This document shows positions 1-7,267 of a stretch of 64,000 bases of DNA, piece after piece. The notes under the pieces were generated by a model that was not told the DNA's origin, searched no databases, and worked only from the letters and a program-made list of their open reading frames with translations. The DNA comes from CAYQNU01 sp964419055 (GTDB taxonomy: Bacteria; Bacteroidota; Bacteroidia; Flavobacteriales_D; Parvicellaceae): contig CAYQNU010000019.1 of NCBI GenBank assembly GCA_964419055.1, forward strand, positions 1 to 64,000. Reading direction: 5' to 3'. Both the position numbers and the translations under genes were made by a program. How positions within the stretch are numbered: the stretch's first letter is position 1; each line of letters starts with the position of its first letter.

Positions 1-1199
1 TTGCTGCATTTTGACAAACCGTGCGATTTGCGCCTGCTGTAATGGTGTGTATTGGCAGGTGTAATTACATACGTTATGGGAGTACGACAATTTGAACTTC
101 CTGAACAAGCTAAATAATAAGTTGTTGTACCAGCAGTATTAGTATTAGCTAACCCTGAACCTGCTACACCAACTGGGTTAAAAGGAGAACCCGTCCCGAT
201 TGGTGTTCCTCCAGCGGCAGCGGTATACCATTGAAGAGTACCTGGAGGTCCACCACCTACGGTGATTGTTGCTCCACCTGGCCCAGTAAACGTCCAACTG
301 TAGGTATCTGTAGATCCAGCACTAAAAGAAGTACTGACTATGTAATAAGTAATACCAGGCGTTAAAGCTGCAACAAGCTGGGGGTCAGCACCACAAAGAG
401 GGGCGCTATCATCATTTGCAATAACAAAATTGGCTGGTGTACCACACGGATTTGCACCATTAAATGCATTTTGATATAGGGAAGCGTGTCCATCAATTGT
501 TGGGAAACAGCCATCTAAGGTATAAGTTCCAGCTGTTGATACTGTGAATGAAAAAACATCATAATATTCACCTGCACCTGCTGAACCGTTACAAAATGTT
601 CCTCCAGTGTTTCTAAACCATTGTGGGTCAGCAGCAGTTAAGGCGCCTGAATTAAAAACAGCACCTTGAGCCACTGTTGCTCCTGTTGGAGCACACACAA
701 AAGATGAAGTTAAAGCTTGGCTAGCTGCACCTTGGCAATGCGTAACACCAGTTCCCGTAGGTAAAGTTGGAGAAGTTACAACTACTGGACCTGCAGCCGA
801 TATGGCTGGACAACCGCCAGTCGTAGGAATTGAAAAATTCGTATAAGTCCCCCCGTTCAAACCAGACAAAGTAGCTGCTCCACCTGTTACAGTGATGCTG
901 GCTGTAGTAGGCGTTCCATTTAATGAATAGGTTAAAGTATAGGTTCCATTGGAGACATTTGTAAAATTAATGGGTATTGAACCATTAGGAGTGATACAGT
1001 TGGTGTTAGCAGTTGGTGTTCCCAATGCAAGGGTAGCGGTAGCAACGGTCAACGTGGTATTTGCAGTACACGTTTGTCCACCACAATTCCAAACAGCGGT
1101 ATAGGTTGTAGTGGCTGTTGGTGACGCATTTAAAGTTGTACTAGTAGTCAGGATACTTGCCCCCTGCATCCAATGGGTAAAAGTACAAGGTTGCGGATT
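1..1199 (-). pseudogene. Downstream part of an interrupted secreted Ig-like repeat protein (partial)
   Basis: This is an uninterrupted minus-strand frame in exactly the phase of the upstream gene at 1200-2324, separated from it only by one TAA at 1200-1202. The translation has no internal start that would make it a separate gene. It begins NPQPCTFTHWMQG and continues as Thr/Ala/Gly-rich Ig-like modules of the sort found in Bacteroidota adhesins and SprB-like surface proteins (NGTYTLTYSLNGT, TTTYYLACSGSSNCRTP). Near bases 44-53 the coding sense appears to move to another frame: the following bases read TITAGANRTVCQNAA only after a one-base shift. The gene continues beyond the left edge, so any C-terminal sorting domain is out of view. 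Surface localisation is inferred from family resemblance. I cannot tell real decay from sequencing error. Confidence 0.7.
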
Positions 1200-2324
1200 T
1201 TATAAATAACAAACTTGCTCAGGAGCTGTTATACCTGGCCAATCCGTATTATTTAAATTTGTAGGGCTAATTGCCACAGTACCCGCTGCATTCTCTGCAC
1301 CTGAAGTTGCAAAAACTGTTGAGTTGGAAGCGCTCCAATTGGCGGAAACTTGACTTAAAATTACATTAAAAGATCCATTTTCATTTAATACTATTTGAAA
1401 AGAAGCTGTACCTGTACCTGCGCCTGACCCTGAATTATAAGGTACAACATTATTATAGTATATTACAAATTGCCTATTGGGTGTTGTGCCAACCGTTTGA
1501 TAGGTAATTGTGCCGCCATATCGAATATCAATATCTGCCATCAAACCCGCAATATAATTATTAGGATTTCCACCTGCTGGAATTGTAAAAGGCGTATATC
1601 CAGTAAAAGTAAATGGTCCAAAGCCTACTAATCCATTGGTTGATATAACAGCTGTATTATAAACTGTTCCGAAAAAGTTGAAATTAAAACCAATTGGAAT
1701 TTGCCCTGTAACACAATCATCGCAAGCTGTTGGAAAAGCGTTGGTTCCAGTAATGGCAATTGGATTACATAAAGTAGACACTACATTGTAAGCTACAAAT
1801 GTATTTCCTGCTGTCAACGCAGTGGAAATTCCACAACCAATTGTTTGATCTGCTGGAGCTGAAACCGAACATGAAGGTGGTGCAGCGCTGTGAACACAGA
1901 TTTGACCGTTCATAGTTGCATCAGAATTTAGTTGTTGTATTCTAACATTATACGTTTGACCTATCGTGGTTGCAAAAGTAATGGATTCATTACCTGACGT
2001 TGTATTATTTGAACAAGCCAAATGAGTCATAGTTGTTGAACAGGTAGCACCAAACAAATGCAAAATAGCATTATCTGTGCTGTAATATGTAATTGTTGTT
2101 GAGGTTGAGGTAGCCACAAAATACCCCCATGCGTCATCTCTATCTGCTGCATTACATCCGGCAGGAGAATTCCAATAGTCTGTATTATTAGCAGTATTAA
2201 AGGGTGTCATAATACAAGTTGCATTCACAGTCAATTGAGAACCCGTAGCATTACAGTCACTTGTTTGTCCAAATGCTAATGCATTCATCAAAACCAATAT
2301 TAAAAAGAGTATATTTTTTCTCAT
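1200..2324 (-). CDS. Secreted nidogen-like/Ig-like repeat protein, upstream part ending at an in-frame stop
   Basis: I start at the ATG at 2324 (MRKNILFLILVLMNALAFGQ) because it gives a standard signal peptide ending AFGQ. The longer open frame up to 2390 adds 22 residues that do not look like a signal sequence. The mature protein starts with a Cys-containing module (TSDCNATGSQLTVNATC) resembling the pre-peptidase/adhesion modules of Bacteroidota surface proteins. A nidogen-like module follows, with the signature IPIGFNFNFFGTVYNT, STNGLVGFG and NPNNYIAGLMADIDIRYGG. The frame stops at TAA (1200-1202) in the middle of a conserved-looking stretch (PEQVCYL, stop, NPQPCTF) and the same phase stays open to near base 50. 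The product is probably a truncated remnant of a much longer exported protein, or the stop is a sequence error. Confidence 0.75.
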   Translation of the reverse strand: MRKNILFLILVLMNALAFGQTSDCNATGSQLTVNATCIMTPFNTANNTDYWNSPAGCNAADRDDAWGYFVATSTSTTITYYSTDNAILHLFGATCSTTMTHLACSNNTTSGNESITFATTIGQTYNVRIQQLNSDATMNGQICVHSAAPPSCSVSAPADQTIGCGISTALTAGNTFVAYNVVSTLCNPIAITGTNAFPTACDDCVTGQIPIGFNFNFFGTVYNTAVISTNGLVGFGPFTFTGYTPFTIPAGGNPNNYIAGLMADIDIRYGGTITYQTVGTTPNRQFVIYYNNVVPYNSGSGAGTGTASFQIVLNENGSFNVILSQVSANWSASNSTVFATSGAENAAGTVAISPTNLNNTDWPGITAPEQVCYL

Positions 2325-2408
2325 ATCTGGAGGATATTTAAGACAATTTGGAAAATTTAGGTGTGTTAACAATTTAGGAAATCGTATCACAATTTCGACT
2401 TACAGTTA

Positions 2409-2780
2409 TTATTTTTTAATAGTATCGCTTTTAATTTCAGTAGGCTGAATTACTGAATTTTTATATTTTTCTGCTTTCCAAGCATTGTATTGTTCAGGTG
2501 TAAGCGTTTCTGACATCTTTTTTTGTTCTTCAGCATCGGTCATTTTTTTTGGTTGAGCTGGAGCATTTTCTTCATATTTAACTCCTAATTCCGCCAAATA
2601 TGCTTTTGCTTTTTCAATTTCCTTGGCATCTGAACTATTTTTGATAATGTGAACATATCCATCTATTTGCATTTGTTTCTTTTTCTCCTCTTCTGTAGCG
2701 CCATTAGAAACCTGAGCAAATGCAGTATTTTGAAACATCATTGAAAATAAAACTCCTAAAATGATAAATGTTAATTTCAT
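2409..2780 (-). CDS. Small secreted protein of unknown function
   Basis: The product is 123 residues with a clear N-terminal signal peptide (MKLTFIILGVLFSMMFQNTA, cleavage probably after AFA). The mature part is Lys/Glu-rich and predicted helical (EEEKKKQMQID, AKAYLAELGVKYEEN, MTDAEEQKKMSETLTPEQYNAWKAEKYK), so a periplasmic or secreted helical protein is likely. I do not recognise a family. It lies 84 bases upstream of the interrupted adhesin start on the same strand and could share a transcript with it. A TATATTTG box lies 24-31 bases upstream of the ATG. Confidence 0.75.
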   Translation of the reverse strand: MKLTFIILGVLFSMMFQNTAFAQVSNGATEEEKKKQMQIDGYVHIIKNSSDAKEIEKAKAYLAELGVKYEENAPAQPKKMTDAEEQKKMSETLTPEQYNAWKAEKYKNSVIQPTEIKSDTIKK

Positions 2781-2803
2781 ACTTTTTACATTAATTTAAT
2801 CTA

Positions 2804-2811
2804 CAAATATA
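2804..2811 (-). promoter_or_regulatory. Candidate -7 promoter box for the small secreted protein
   Basis: Read on the minus strand this is TATATTTG, an exact match to the Bacteroidota -7 consensus TAnnTTTG, 24-31 bases before the ATG at 2780. I found no convincing -33 TTG, so support is modest. Confidence 0.35.
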
Positions 2812-3039
2812 TATTAATTAATGTTAAATTCTAAAATGTTGATAACTAATTCTTATATTTTAAGACCAATTTAAAAAATATAATGATGAAACTTAATAAA
2901 ACTAATTTTAACTGTGCTAATTCTTCTTACTAACACTTATAAACAATTGACCTTGATAATGTTTATAAGAAGTCCTCTATTATAAATTCACTATTTCCTT
3001 TTATTATCCTACATCAATTTTCCCCTAATTTATTAATAC

Positions 3040-3047
3040 TAATTTTG
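3040..3047 (+). promoter_or_regulatory. Candidate -7 promoter box for the pirin pair
   Basis: TAATTTTG matches the Bacteroidota -7 consensus TAnnTTTG exactly and lies 43 bases upstream of the pirin ATG at 3091. The -33 element is not clear. Confidence 0.4.
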
Positions 3048-3090
3048 TTGTGTTATAGATTTCAAAAAAGTTAAACAAAAACTCATCATT

Positions 3091-3804
3091 ATGAAAAATA
3101 CTATTGTACACAAAGCCGAAACTCGTGGAGATGCCAATCACGGTTGGTTGCAAAGTAAACATACCTTTAGTTTTGCTAATTACCACAACCCAGATAGAAT
3201 GCACTTTGGTGTGTTAAGAGTATTAAACGATGATACTGTGGCTCCAGGAATGGGTTTTGGAACTCATCCTCATAGCAATATGGAAATTATATCTATCCCT
3301 CTAGAAGGTGATTTGGAGCATAAAGACAGTATGGGCAATACAACAGTCATTAAAAGTGGTGACGTTCAAATTATGAGCGCGGGCACAGGCATTACCCATA
3401 GTGAATACAACAAAAATAGGGATCAACTGGTTAAATTTTTGCAGATTTGGGTATTTCCTAATAAACAAAATGTGACCCCACGCTATGATCAAATAACCTT
3501 GAATAAAGCCGATAGAAAAAATACGTTTCAACAAATTGTTTCGCCTAATCCTAATGACACAGGAGTTTGGATACACCAAGACGCTTGGTTTCATCTAGCT
3601 GATTTTGAGGAAAAGGTATCAAAAGAATATGCATTAAAAAATAAAACAAATGGAGTGTATATATTTGTGCTTTCAGGTGAATTATTTGTAGATGACCAAT
3701 TGTTGGAAACTAGAGATGGAATGGGTATTTGGAATACAACTTCAATAAAATTGGAAGCAAAAACTACTACCGAATTTCTCCTTATGGAAGTACCTATGAA
3801 TTAA
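3091..3804 (+). CDS. Pirin family protein (YhhW-like bicupin)
   Basis: A 237-residue bicupin of the YhhW branch. The metal-binding set of the first cupin is intact: His59 and His61 in GTHPHSNMEI, and His103 and Glu105 in SAGTGITHSEYN, the spacing known for YhhW-type pirins. Members bind Fe, Ni or Zn, and some have quercetin 2,3-dioxygenase activity in vitro; the physiological substrate is unknown. The protein is cytoplasmic, with no signal peptide. It is followed after 19 bases by a second, different pirin, so the two are likely co-transcribed. The length is normal for the family. Confidence 0.9.
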   Translation: MKNTIVHKAETRGDANHGWLQSKHTFSFANYHNPDRMHFGVLRVLNDDTVAPGMGFGTHPHSNMEIISIPLEGDLEHKDSMGNTTVIKSGDVQIMSAGTGITHSEYNKNRDQLVKFLQIWVFPNKQNVTPRYDQITLNKADRKNTFQQIVSPNPNDTGVWIHQDAWFHLADFEEKVSKEYALKNKTNGVYIFVLSGELFVDDQLLETRDGMGIWNTTSIKLEAKTTTEFLLMEVPMN

Positions 3805-3823
3805 TAACCTAAAACGATTAAAT

Positions 3824-4705
3824 ATGTCAAACATATCCTTAATTATTGAAGAACGAGCAGCTGATATTGGCAACTTTATGGTAGGTCGATTGCTACCCTT
3901 TCGTCAAAAAAGAGCGGTTGGTCCGTTTGTATTTATAGATCATATGGGTCCGGCACAACTCAAGGATTATGAAAATTTGGATGTTGCACCTCATCCTCAT
4001 ATTGGGCTTTCTACATTAACCTATTTATTTGAAGGTGCTGTAATGCACCGCGATAGCATAGGCACCGAATTGGAAATAAAACCCGGTGCTGTGAATTGGA
4101 TGACCGCTGGAAAAGGAGTCGTTCATTCTGAACGCACCCCCGAATATTTAAGACATTCAGACAAACGCTTACATGGTTTGCAAATATGGGTTGCTTTGCC
4201 AAAATCTTTGGAAGAAATGGAACCTTCATTTACGCATATACCTGCCTCTGAAATTCCTCTATGGGAAGAAAATGGAGTATCTATTAAGTTAATTGCTGGA
4301 GAAGTTATGGGCAAAAAATCACCTGTACCGGTTTACAGTCCTCTTTATTTTATTGAACTCAAAAGTACTACTCCTCAAACCGTTACATTAGGAAAGGATT
4401 TATTTGGTGAAAGTGCCCTATATATTTTGGAAGGTACTGTAACCAGTGAAGGAACTACCTTTGAAAGCAAGCAAATTTTAATCGCAAAAGAAAGTAGTTT
4501 ATGTGCATTTGAAATGGGAGAAAACACATCAATTTATATCTTTGGTGGCGAAGCATTTCCTGAGGAACGTTTTATTAATTGGAATTTTGTATCTTCTAGT
4601 AAAGAACGCATTGAACAAGCAAAAAATGATTGGAAAGCTCAAACTTTCCCGAAAGTGCCAGGTGAAACGACATTTGTACCCTACCCTGAATTGCCTAAAA
4701 AATAA
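3824..4705 (+). CDS. Pirin family protein
   Basis: A 293-residue pirin of the longer class, with the N-terminal cupin motif VGPFVFIDHMGPA followed by the metal ligands His57 and His59 (PHPHIGLSTLTYLFEG) and His101 and Glu103 (TAGKGVVHSERTP). The second cupin and a C-terminal segment (GGEAFPEERFINWNFVSSSK) are also present. Known pirins are metal-binding cupins; some act as quercetinases and others bind partner proteins. The role here is not deducible. It lies between the YhhW-like pirin (19-base gap) and a small GNAT-like gene (12-base gap), which indicates a three-gene unit. Confidence 0.92.
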   Translation: MSNISLIIEERAADIGNFMVGRLLPFRQKRAVGPFVFIDHMGPAQLKDYENLDVAPHPHIGLSTLTYLFEGAVMHRDSIGTELEIKPGAVNWMTAGKGVVHSERTPEYLRHSDKRLHGLQIWVALPKSLEEMEPSFTHIPASEIPLWEENGVSIKLIAGEVMGKKSPVPVYSPLYFIELKSTTPQTVTLGKDLFGESALYILEGTVTSEGTTFESKQILIAKESSLCAFEMGENTSIYIFGGEAFPEERFINWNFVSSSKERIEQAKNDWKAQTFPKVPGETTFVPYPELPKK

Positions 4706-4717
4706 TAACCAATTCTT

Positions 4718-4996
4718 ATGGAAATACAACAATTCAACAGAGAAACAAAAGGATTTTTCAAAGCAATGGAAGGTGATGAAGTGGCTGGGAACATGACTTA
4801 TTCTTGGGCAGGAAAAAATAAAATTATCATTGACCATACAGATGTTAATCCTAATTTTAAAGGTAAAAACGTAGGAAAACAAATGGTAATGGCAGCAGTT
4901 CATTTTGCTAGAGAAAACCACATTAAAATTATCCCTTTGTGTCCATTTGCAAAAAGTGTGTTCGAAAAAGCGGAAGAGATTAGGGATGTTTTGTGA
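4718..4996 (+). CDS. Small GNAT-like N-acetyltransferase (YidJ/NATD1 type)
   Basis: A 92-residue protein with the minimal GNAT fold of the Gcn5-like family typified by E. coli YidJ and human NATD1. The visible core is AGNMTYSWAGKNKIIIDHT (first strands), VNPNFKGKNVGKQMV (acetyl-CoA pyrophosphate-binding loop) and the terminal IIPLCPFAKSVFEK, which is characteristic of the family. Its substrate is unknown. It is the third gene behind the two pirins, starting 12 bases after the second. Confidence 0.88.
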   Translation: MEIQQFNRETKGFFKAMEGDEVAGNMTYSWAGKNKIIIDHTDVNPNFKGKNVGKQMVMAAVHFARENHIKIIPLCPFAKSVFEKAEEIRDVL

Positions 4997-5011
4997 TATT
5001 TTTCAAGCCAT

Positions 5012-5025
5012 GTAACAAATGTTAC
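5012..5025. promoter_or_regulatory. Crp/Fnr-type palindrome upstream of the rhodanese operon
   Basis: GTAAC-AAAT-GTTAC is a perfect inverted repeat with 5-base arms in a TGTAACAAATGTTACT context. Its centre lies about 29 bases upstream of the TAATTTTG box, so near -41/-42 relative to a start site about 6 bases past that box. This is the class II activator position used by Crp/Fnr-family regulators. The identity of the regulator is inferred. Confidence 0.5.
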
Positions 5026-5047
5026 TGCACAACGATTTCAAACCATG

Positions 5048-5055
5048 TAATTTTG
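5048..5055 (+). promoter_or_regulatory. -7 promoter box of the rhodanese operon
   Basis: TAATTTTG matches the Bacteroidota -7 consensus and lies 28 bases before the ATG of the first rhodanese. No clear -33 TTG is present at the usual distance, which fits a promoter depending on an activator bound at the palindrome at 5012-5025. Confidence 0.5.
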
Positions 5056-5082
5056 CAACATAAATTATAAAAATAACGTGTT

Positions 5083-5367
5083 ATGAATATCGAAAAACTT
5101 TTAGCAGAAAAACAAGCAACAATAGTAGACGTGCGCACTCCAGGAGAATTTATGGGTGGTCATGTAGCAGGTTCTATCAACATTCCAATGCAAGAAATAG
5201 TGGAACGAATGAGTGAAGTAAAAGCCATGAAACAACCCATCATTTTCTGTTGTGCATCAGGTGGAAGAAGCGGTCAAGTGCATCATTATATGGCACAACA
5301 AGGCATCGATTGTTATAATGGAGGTTCTTGGATGGATGTAAATTATTATGCTAACGCAGCACACTAA
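5083..5367 (+). CDS. Single-domain rhodanese (sulfurtransferase)
   Basis: A 94-residue cytoplasmic single-domain rhodanese. It has the CDC25-like start IVDVRTPGEFMGGHVAGSIN and the active-site loop CASGGRS, with catalytic Cys57 preceded by another Cys. Such proteins carry a persulfide on the loop Cys and pass sulfane sulfur to acceptors such as thioredoxin, glutathione or cyanide. It is the first gene of an apparent unit: a second rhodanese follows after 23 bases, then a small membrane protein and a thioredoxin. The promoter carries a Crp/Fnr-type palindrome, so control by redox, oxygen or sulfur status is plausible. Confidence 0.92.
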   Translation: MNIEKLLAEKQATIVDVRTPGEFMGGHVAGSINIPMQEIVERMSEVKAMKQPIIFCCASGGRSGQVHHYMAQQGIDCYNGGSWMDVNYYANAAH

Positions 5368-5390
5368 TCAATAGAATAAAACAAAAAACT

Positions 5391-5708
5391 ATGTTAGCAG
5401 GCTTAAAAAAATTATTTTCGTCAGGTCCTAAAGTGGATTATGCCGAATTAGTAGCTCAAGGAGCACTAATAATTGATGTACGTTCAAAAGGAGAATACGC
5501 AGGTGGTCATATAAAAGGTTCAGTTAATATTCCTTTGGACAGTTTAAGTAGTAATTTAGGTAAATTAAAAGATAAAAACAAAGCGATTATTACCTGTTGC
5601 GCAAGTGGAATGAGAAGTGCCTCTGCAAAAAGTATGTTATCTTCTAAAGGATATACCAATGTTCACAATGGTGGTGGATGGTACGGATTGCAGAATAAGA
5701 TTGGATGA
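5391..5708 (+). CDS. Single-domain rhodanese (second copy)
   Basis: A 105-residue rhodanese with a short N-terminal helix (MLAGLKKLFSSGPKVDYAEL), the motif IIDVRSKGEYAGGHIKGSVN and the active loop CASGMRS (catalytic Cys70, preceded by Cys69). It is clearly related to the gene before it but too diverged for a recent duplication. Sulfane-sulfur transfer is the expected activity. Thioredoxin at 6271 is a plausible electron donor that would release the persulfide. A repeat-rich gap of 282 bases follows. Confidence 0.92.
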   Translation: MLAGLKKLFSSGPKVDYAELVAQGALIIDVRSKGEYAGGHIKGSVNIPLDSLSSNLGKLKDKNKAIITCCASGMRSASAKSMLSSKGYTNVHNGGGWYGLQNKIG

Positions 5709-5798
5709 GAAGTACAAAGTCTTGAGTATTAAGTACAAAGTAGTTTGAGGTTTGAGGTTTTGGGAAGTACAAAGTCTTGAGTATTAAGTACAAAGTAG
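5709..5798. repeat. Two 35-base direct repeats
   Basis: Bases 5709-5743 and 5764-5798 are identical 35-mers (core AGTACAAAGTCTTGAG), separated by 20 bases of GTTTGAGG-type repeats. A degenerate third piece lies near 5821-5835. The rest of the gap to 5990 holds further low-complexity words (TCTAA/ATCTA runs near 5951-5986) and no gene. I take this as non-coding repeat filler between operon members. Confidence 0.8.
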
Positions 5799-5990
5799 GA
5801 AAAAGACAAAAGATTGTTTAAAGTATTGAGTACGAAGCAAGTTATACTTTTTAAGTTCATCCATAATTGCTAACGACTTCGTTGTCGTTTGTCGATTGTC
5901 CAATAATCGTTTGTCAGTTCTAATGTAATATATTGAAAATGAAACCACTTAATCTAACATCTAGTGTCTAGCATCTAAAATCTAAAAAAA

Positions 5991-6179
5991 ATGATTAAAT
6001 TAATTTTTAAAACCCGTTGGACTTTTATACGCTGGTTGCGAATGGCTATGGCAATGAGTAGCTTTGTATTTGCGTACCAATTTAAAGATGCCTTTTTTGC
6101 TTTGATTGGAAGTTTTTTTGTCGTACAAGCTCTATTCAATTGGGGATGTGGCTCTTCGGGAAGTGAGTGTGGGATATGA
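5991..6179 (+). CDS. Small inner-membrane protein, DUF2892/YgaP-like
   Basis: A 62-residue protein with a basic N-terminus (MIKLIFKTRWTFIRWLRMA), two hydrophobic segments (about 18-34 and 36-50) and a Gly/Cys tail (NWGCGSSGSECGI). Size and layout resemble the DUF2892 membrane domain, which in YgaP is fused to a rhodanese and elsewhere accompanies sulfurtransferases. Its place between two rhodaneses and a thioredoxin supports a role in sulfur or redox handling at the membrane. The tail Cys residues could take part in thiol exchange, which is speculative. Confidence 0.65.
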   Translation: MIKLIFKTRWTFIRWLRMAMAMSSFVFAYQFKDAFFALIGSFFVVQALFNWGCGSSGSECGI

Positions 6180-6183
6180 AGTT

Positions 6184-6258
6184 AGATTGTAGATAGTTGA
6201 TTGTAGATTGAAAACTAGATCTTAAATCTACAATCGTAAATCTACAATCGTAAATCTA
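6184..6258. repeat. Hairpin and tandem 14-mers upstream of thioredoxin
   Basis: GATTGTAGATT (6199-6209) pairs perfectly with AATCTACAATC (6225-6235) around a 15-base loop. The right arm belongs to a tandem of the unit AAATCTACAATCGT, two full copies and a partial one (6224-6258). It occupies nearly the whole gap between the small membrane protein and the thioredoxin. Effects on mRNA processing or translation are possible but not shown. Confidence 0.75.
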
Positions 6259-6270
6259 AAATATACAATT

Positions 6271-6573
6271 ATGTCAAAATTTACAGAAATTATAAATGGC
6301 GAGAAACCAACTTTGGTAGATTTCTTTGCGGAATGGTGTGGACCATGTAAAATGATGAAACCTATTTTGGATGAACTAAAATTAAAAATGGGCGATTCCA
6401 TCAATATCATTAAAGTGGATGTGGATAAAAACCAACAAGTGGCGGCTCATTATCGTGTTCAGGGTGTGCCTACGCTATCACTTTTTCAAAATGGCAAAGT
6501 GGTATGGCGACAATCAGGTGTTATTCCAGCCAATCAATTGGAACAGATAATACGAGCGAATGCTACGTTGTAA
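6271..6573 (+). CDS. Thioredoxin
   Basis: A 100-residue thioredoxin with the canonical active site WCGPC (Cys23, Cys26), the buried Asp of VDFFAEW, the cis-Pro loop GVPTLSLF and a C-terminal helix. No signal peptide is present, so it acts in the cytoplasm as a dithiol reductant. Its position as last gene of the rhodanese/DUF2892 set suggests it reduces persulfides formed by the rhodaneses. A general-purpose thioredoxin is the alternative. Convergent with the T9SS cargo gene that ends at 6603. Confidence 0.93.
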   Translation: MSKFTEIINGEKPTLVDFFAEWCGPCKMMKPILDELKLKMGDSINIIKVDVDKNQQVAAHYRVQGVPTLSLFQNGKVVWRQSGVIPANQLEQIIRANATL

Positions 6574-6602
6574 TTTTATTGGATAAATTTCAAAAGTATG
6601 TA

Positions 6603-7202
6603 TCAACGCATTACTTCAAATTTTCCTCTAATCACCGTTGAAGAACTTTCATTTCTCAAAATAAACGTATAAAAACCGTTGGATAAATTATCCGATTTAA
6701 TGGTGAGATTTTGTTCTCTAGTGCTACTCAATTGAACTAATTGACCTCTTAGATCAACGATGTGTAGTTCAAACAATTCGTTATTTACGTTACTAAAATG
6801 CATTACCCCTGATTCTTGTAGAGGATTAGTGGTTAGTAAATAACCTAAGTCGGTGGTTGAAAGAACCGTAACGGATTTGGTTTCTGAAAAACCAAGACCA
6901 CCTAAATTGAGTTTATAATAACTCGTTTTGTTTTGTATGGGTTGGTTGTCTACAAACGAATACGAAATTGGAGAAGTAATGCTTCCACAAACTCCGCTAA
7001 TATCACCAATCGGAGTGAAAACCAATCCATCATCCGATCGCAAAATATCAATCCCGTTGCACGTATACCCTTTTCCAATGGTAAAAAAGATAGAGACTTC
7101 ATTGTTTACATGAACCAACTCAAATGCCTCAACTGTGGGCACCTCTTGAGCGGTACTTTTTCCAATCAATAAAAATAGTATGGCTACAACCAACAGTCTC
7201 AT
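6603..7202 (-). CDS. Secreted protein with T9SS type A sorting domain
   Basis: A 199-residue protein with signal peptide MRLLVVAILFLLIGKSTAQ. An FN3-like middle (YSFVDNQPIQNKTSYYKLNLGG) is followed by a C-terminal type A sorting domain (TTNPLQESGVMHF, LHIVDLRGQLVQL, LSNGFYTFILR, ending GKFEVMR). It would cross the inner membrane by Sec and the outer membrane by T9SS, with removal of the C-terminal domain. No enzymatic domain is present and the passenger is very short, so the function is unknown. Confidence 0.85.
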   Translation of the reverse strand: MRLLVVAILFLLIGKSTAQEVPTVEAFELVHVNNEVSIFFTIGKGYTCNGIDILRSDDGLVFTPIGDISGVCGSITSPISYSFVDNQPIQNKTSYYKLNLGGLGFSETKSVTVLSTTDLGYLLTTNPLQESGVMHFSNVNNELFELHIVDLRGQLVQLSSTREQNLTIKSDNLSNGFYTFILRNESSSTVIRGKFEVMR

Positions 7203-7234
7203 CGAAAAAGAATTTTTAAGAACGGTTATACTAT

Positions 7235-7267
7235 AAAAAAGAGCTAACGATTTAATCCTTAGCTCTT
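7235..7267 (-). terminator. Rho-independent terminator of hpf, overlapping its stop
   Basis: AAGAGCTAA (7239-7247) pairs with TTAGCTCTT (7259-7267) around an 11-base loop, and on the minus strand it is followed by a run of T. The upstream arm lies within the last codons of hpf, so coding sequence and terminator share bases. Confidence 0.8.

Larger units (their letters stand above)
2781..3090. other. AT-rich divergent intergenic region
   Basis: This gap of 310 bases separates the minus-strand gene starting at 2780 from the plus-strand pirin at 3091. I see no open frame of note and no RNA gene. It holds a candidate -7 box for each direction, listed separately. Confidence 0.6.

Noticed and set aside
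1195..1225. A frameshift at the stop near base 1200
   Set aside because: Counting the phase shows that the frame before and after the TAA is the same, so it is a nonsense codon and not an indel.
4529..4921. A 130-codon minus-strand ORF opposite the second pirin and GNAT genes
   Set aside because: It is the antisense of two well-supported genes, and the Phe/His-rich translation is typical of a shadow frame.
5709..5798. A CRISPR-like array from the 35-base repeats
   Set aside because: There are only two exact copies, the spacer is itself low-complexity, and no cas gene is present in the window.
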